A stretch of 64,000 bases of DNA, taken from NCBI RefSeq assembly GCF_030164465.1, contig NZ_JASNJE010000001.1, positions 186,001 to 250,000 on the forward strand. Direction: 5' to 3'. This document shows, in pieces, positions 63,342 through 64,000 of the stretch. The stretch's first letter is position 1. Each line of letters opens with the position of its first letter. The translations under genes and the position numbers were made by a program. Source of the DNA: Sedimentitalea xiamensis. GTDB taxonomy: Bacteria > Pseudomonadota > Alphaproteobacteria > Rhodobacterales > Rhodobacteraceae. The notes beneath the pieces were generated by a model that saw only the letters and a program-made list of their open reading frames with translations, made no database searches and was not told the DNA's origin.

Positions 63342-64000
63342 CTAGAACGGCAGAACCGTATCGAGTATCTGCTGGCCATACCGCGGTTGCTGCACATCGG
63401 TGATCTGACCGCGCCCGCCGTAGGAAACCCGCGCGGAGGCAATCTTGTCGTAGGTGATCTCGTTCTGGCGGGAAATGTCTTCCGGCCGCACATAACCGGT
63501 GACAAGAAGTTCGCGAAGCTCGAAATTCACCCGCAGTTCCTGCGTTCCGGAAATCGCGAGGACACCGTTCGGCAACACGTCGACAATGGTCGCCGCCACC
63601 CGCAGCGTCAGCTTTTCGTTGCGCTTGACCGATCCTTTGCCCTTGGTCGCGCTGCTGGAGCCGAGCCCCACCGCCTGGGCCATCGACGCGCCTTCCGGCA
63701 GGCTTTCATCCAGCCGTTGCGGCAATCCCAACAGGTTGGGCACCTTCATGGATTCCTCGCCAAGACGCGACCGCTGCGTGTCGTTGCTGATCTCGGCCTT
63801 CTCGTCGATTTCGATGACCACGGTCATGATGTCGCCCTTGCGCACCGCGCGCCGGTCGCCAAGCAGAGATTGACGTCCTCCGCTCCAGAGCGAAGCCTGA
63901 TCGACGCTCCGCTGCGGCTGGGTCTGAAGGGGCAGGCCGGGCATGAGCATCGCCACATGTTCCGGCGTTTCGGTATTCGAACTGAACGAAGGCGCCTTGC
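63342..64000 (-). CDS. flgH: flagellar L-ring protein FlgH (5' end cut by window edge)
   Basis: Outer-membrane L-ring subunit, normally a lipoprotein. At least 219 residues are visible and the frame continues beyond the edge; upstream codons (KAPSFSSNTETPEH) also read well, so the apparent GTG start at 63956 is internal. FlgH landmarks are VDQASLWSGGRQSLLGDRRAVRKGDIMTVVIEI (in part), GKGSVKRNEKLTLRVAATIVDVLPNG and LLVTGYVRPEDISRQNEITYDKIASARVSYGG (in part), ending DTVLPF. The signal peptide and lipid-attached cysteine are outside the window. Confidence 0.94.
   Translation of the reverse strand, partial: KAPSFSSNTETPEHVAMLMPGLPLQTQPQRSVDQASLWSGGRQSLLGDRRAVRKGDIMTVVIEIDEKAEISNDTQRSRLGEESMKVPNLLGLPQRLDESLPEGASMAQAVGLGSSSATKGKGSVKRNEKLTLRVAATIVDVLPNGVLAISGTQELRVNFELRELLVTGYVRPEDISRQNEITYDKIASARVSYGGRGQITDVQQPRYGQQILDTVLPF

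Overview
This window looks like the chromosome of an alphaproteobacterium of the Rhodobacterales (Roseobacter group). The evidence is the high GC content, the block mutM / ubiE-ubiB / rpsT / dnaA-dnaN-recF-gyrB, an alphaproteobacterial serC leader RNA ahead of serC-serA, a box-type aerobic benzoyl-CoA pathway, and a flagellar cluster with a CtrA-like site between fliF and fliL. This assignment comes from gene content and order; no database search was run.

Layout. 1-3538: serine synthesis (partial serB, divergent from serC-serA). 3624-4352: a calcineurin-like phosphatase, ending tail to tail with 4349-8280, a left-running group made of an XRE-cupin regulator, the threonine degradation pair kbl-tdh and a cysteine-synthase-like enzyme. 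8504-13844: thiolase, ubiB/ubiE, mutM and an enoyl-CoA hydratase. 14024-21266: rpsT, then dnaA, dnaN, recF and gyrB. 21380-25658: an RND pump and its adaptor. 25849-25925: tRNA-Arg(CCT). 26164-28437: a GntR-like LacI regulator with a probable operator in front of it, coupled to an AlkX/YcaQ-type DNA glycosylase.

28434-43426 is a leftward aromatic-acid region. Read in the direction of transcription it encodes an FAH-family hydrolase, a TRAP transporter (P-Q-M), a feruloyl-CoA-synthetase-like ligase, benzoate-CoA ligase, an alpha/beta hydrolase, a DUF309-like protein, BoxC, BoxB, a 57-residue Cys-rich protein, BoxA, BoxR and a remnant of a 3-hydroxyacyl-CoA dehydrogenase. The TRAP system would import an aromatic acid, the ligases would make the CoA thioester, BoxA/BoxB would epoxidise benzoyl-CoA and BoxC would open the ring. 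BoxD (semialdehyde dehydrogenase) is not in the window. A short repeated motif (ATGCAATAT / ATATTGCAT and variants) sits in the gaps before boxR, boxC and the benzoate ligase, and a weaker copy before the TRAP genes. It is a good candidate for the BoxR operator.

43677-49103: a two-subunit NAD-linked formate dehydrogenase with a fused NuoE-NuoF type beta subunit and a LysR regulator. 49388-64000: flagellar genes. fliF-fliH-fliN-fliP run left; fliL, an unknown gene, a motE-like gene, motA, a 755-residue exported protein, a lytic transglycosylase, flhA-fliR-flhB and a FliJ-sized coiled-coil gene run right; a second FliL-like gene and partial flgH run left at the edge. Most neighbours here overlap by one to four bases, which indicates tight operons.

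I see no prophage, insertion sequence, CRISPR array or integrase. The items most worth following up are the BoxR motif family, the 57-residue protein coupled to boxA, the dehydrogenase remnant, the large exported protein coupled to motA, and the GntR and CtrA sites.
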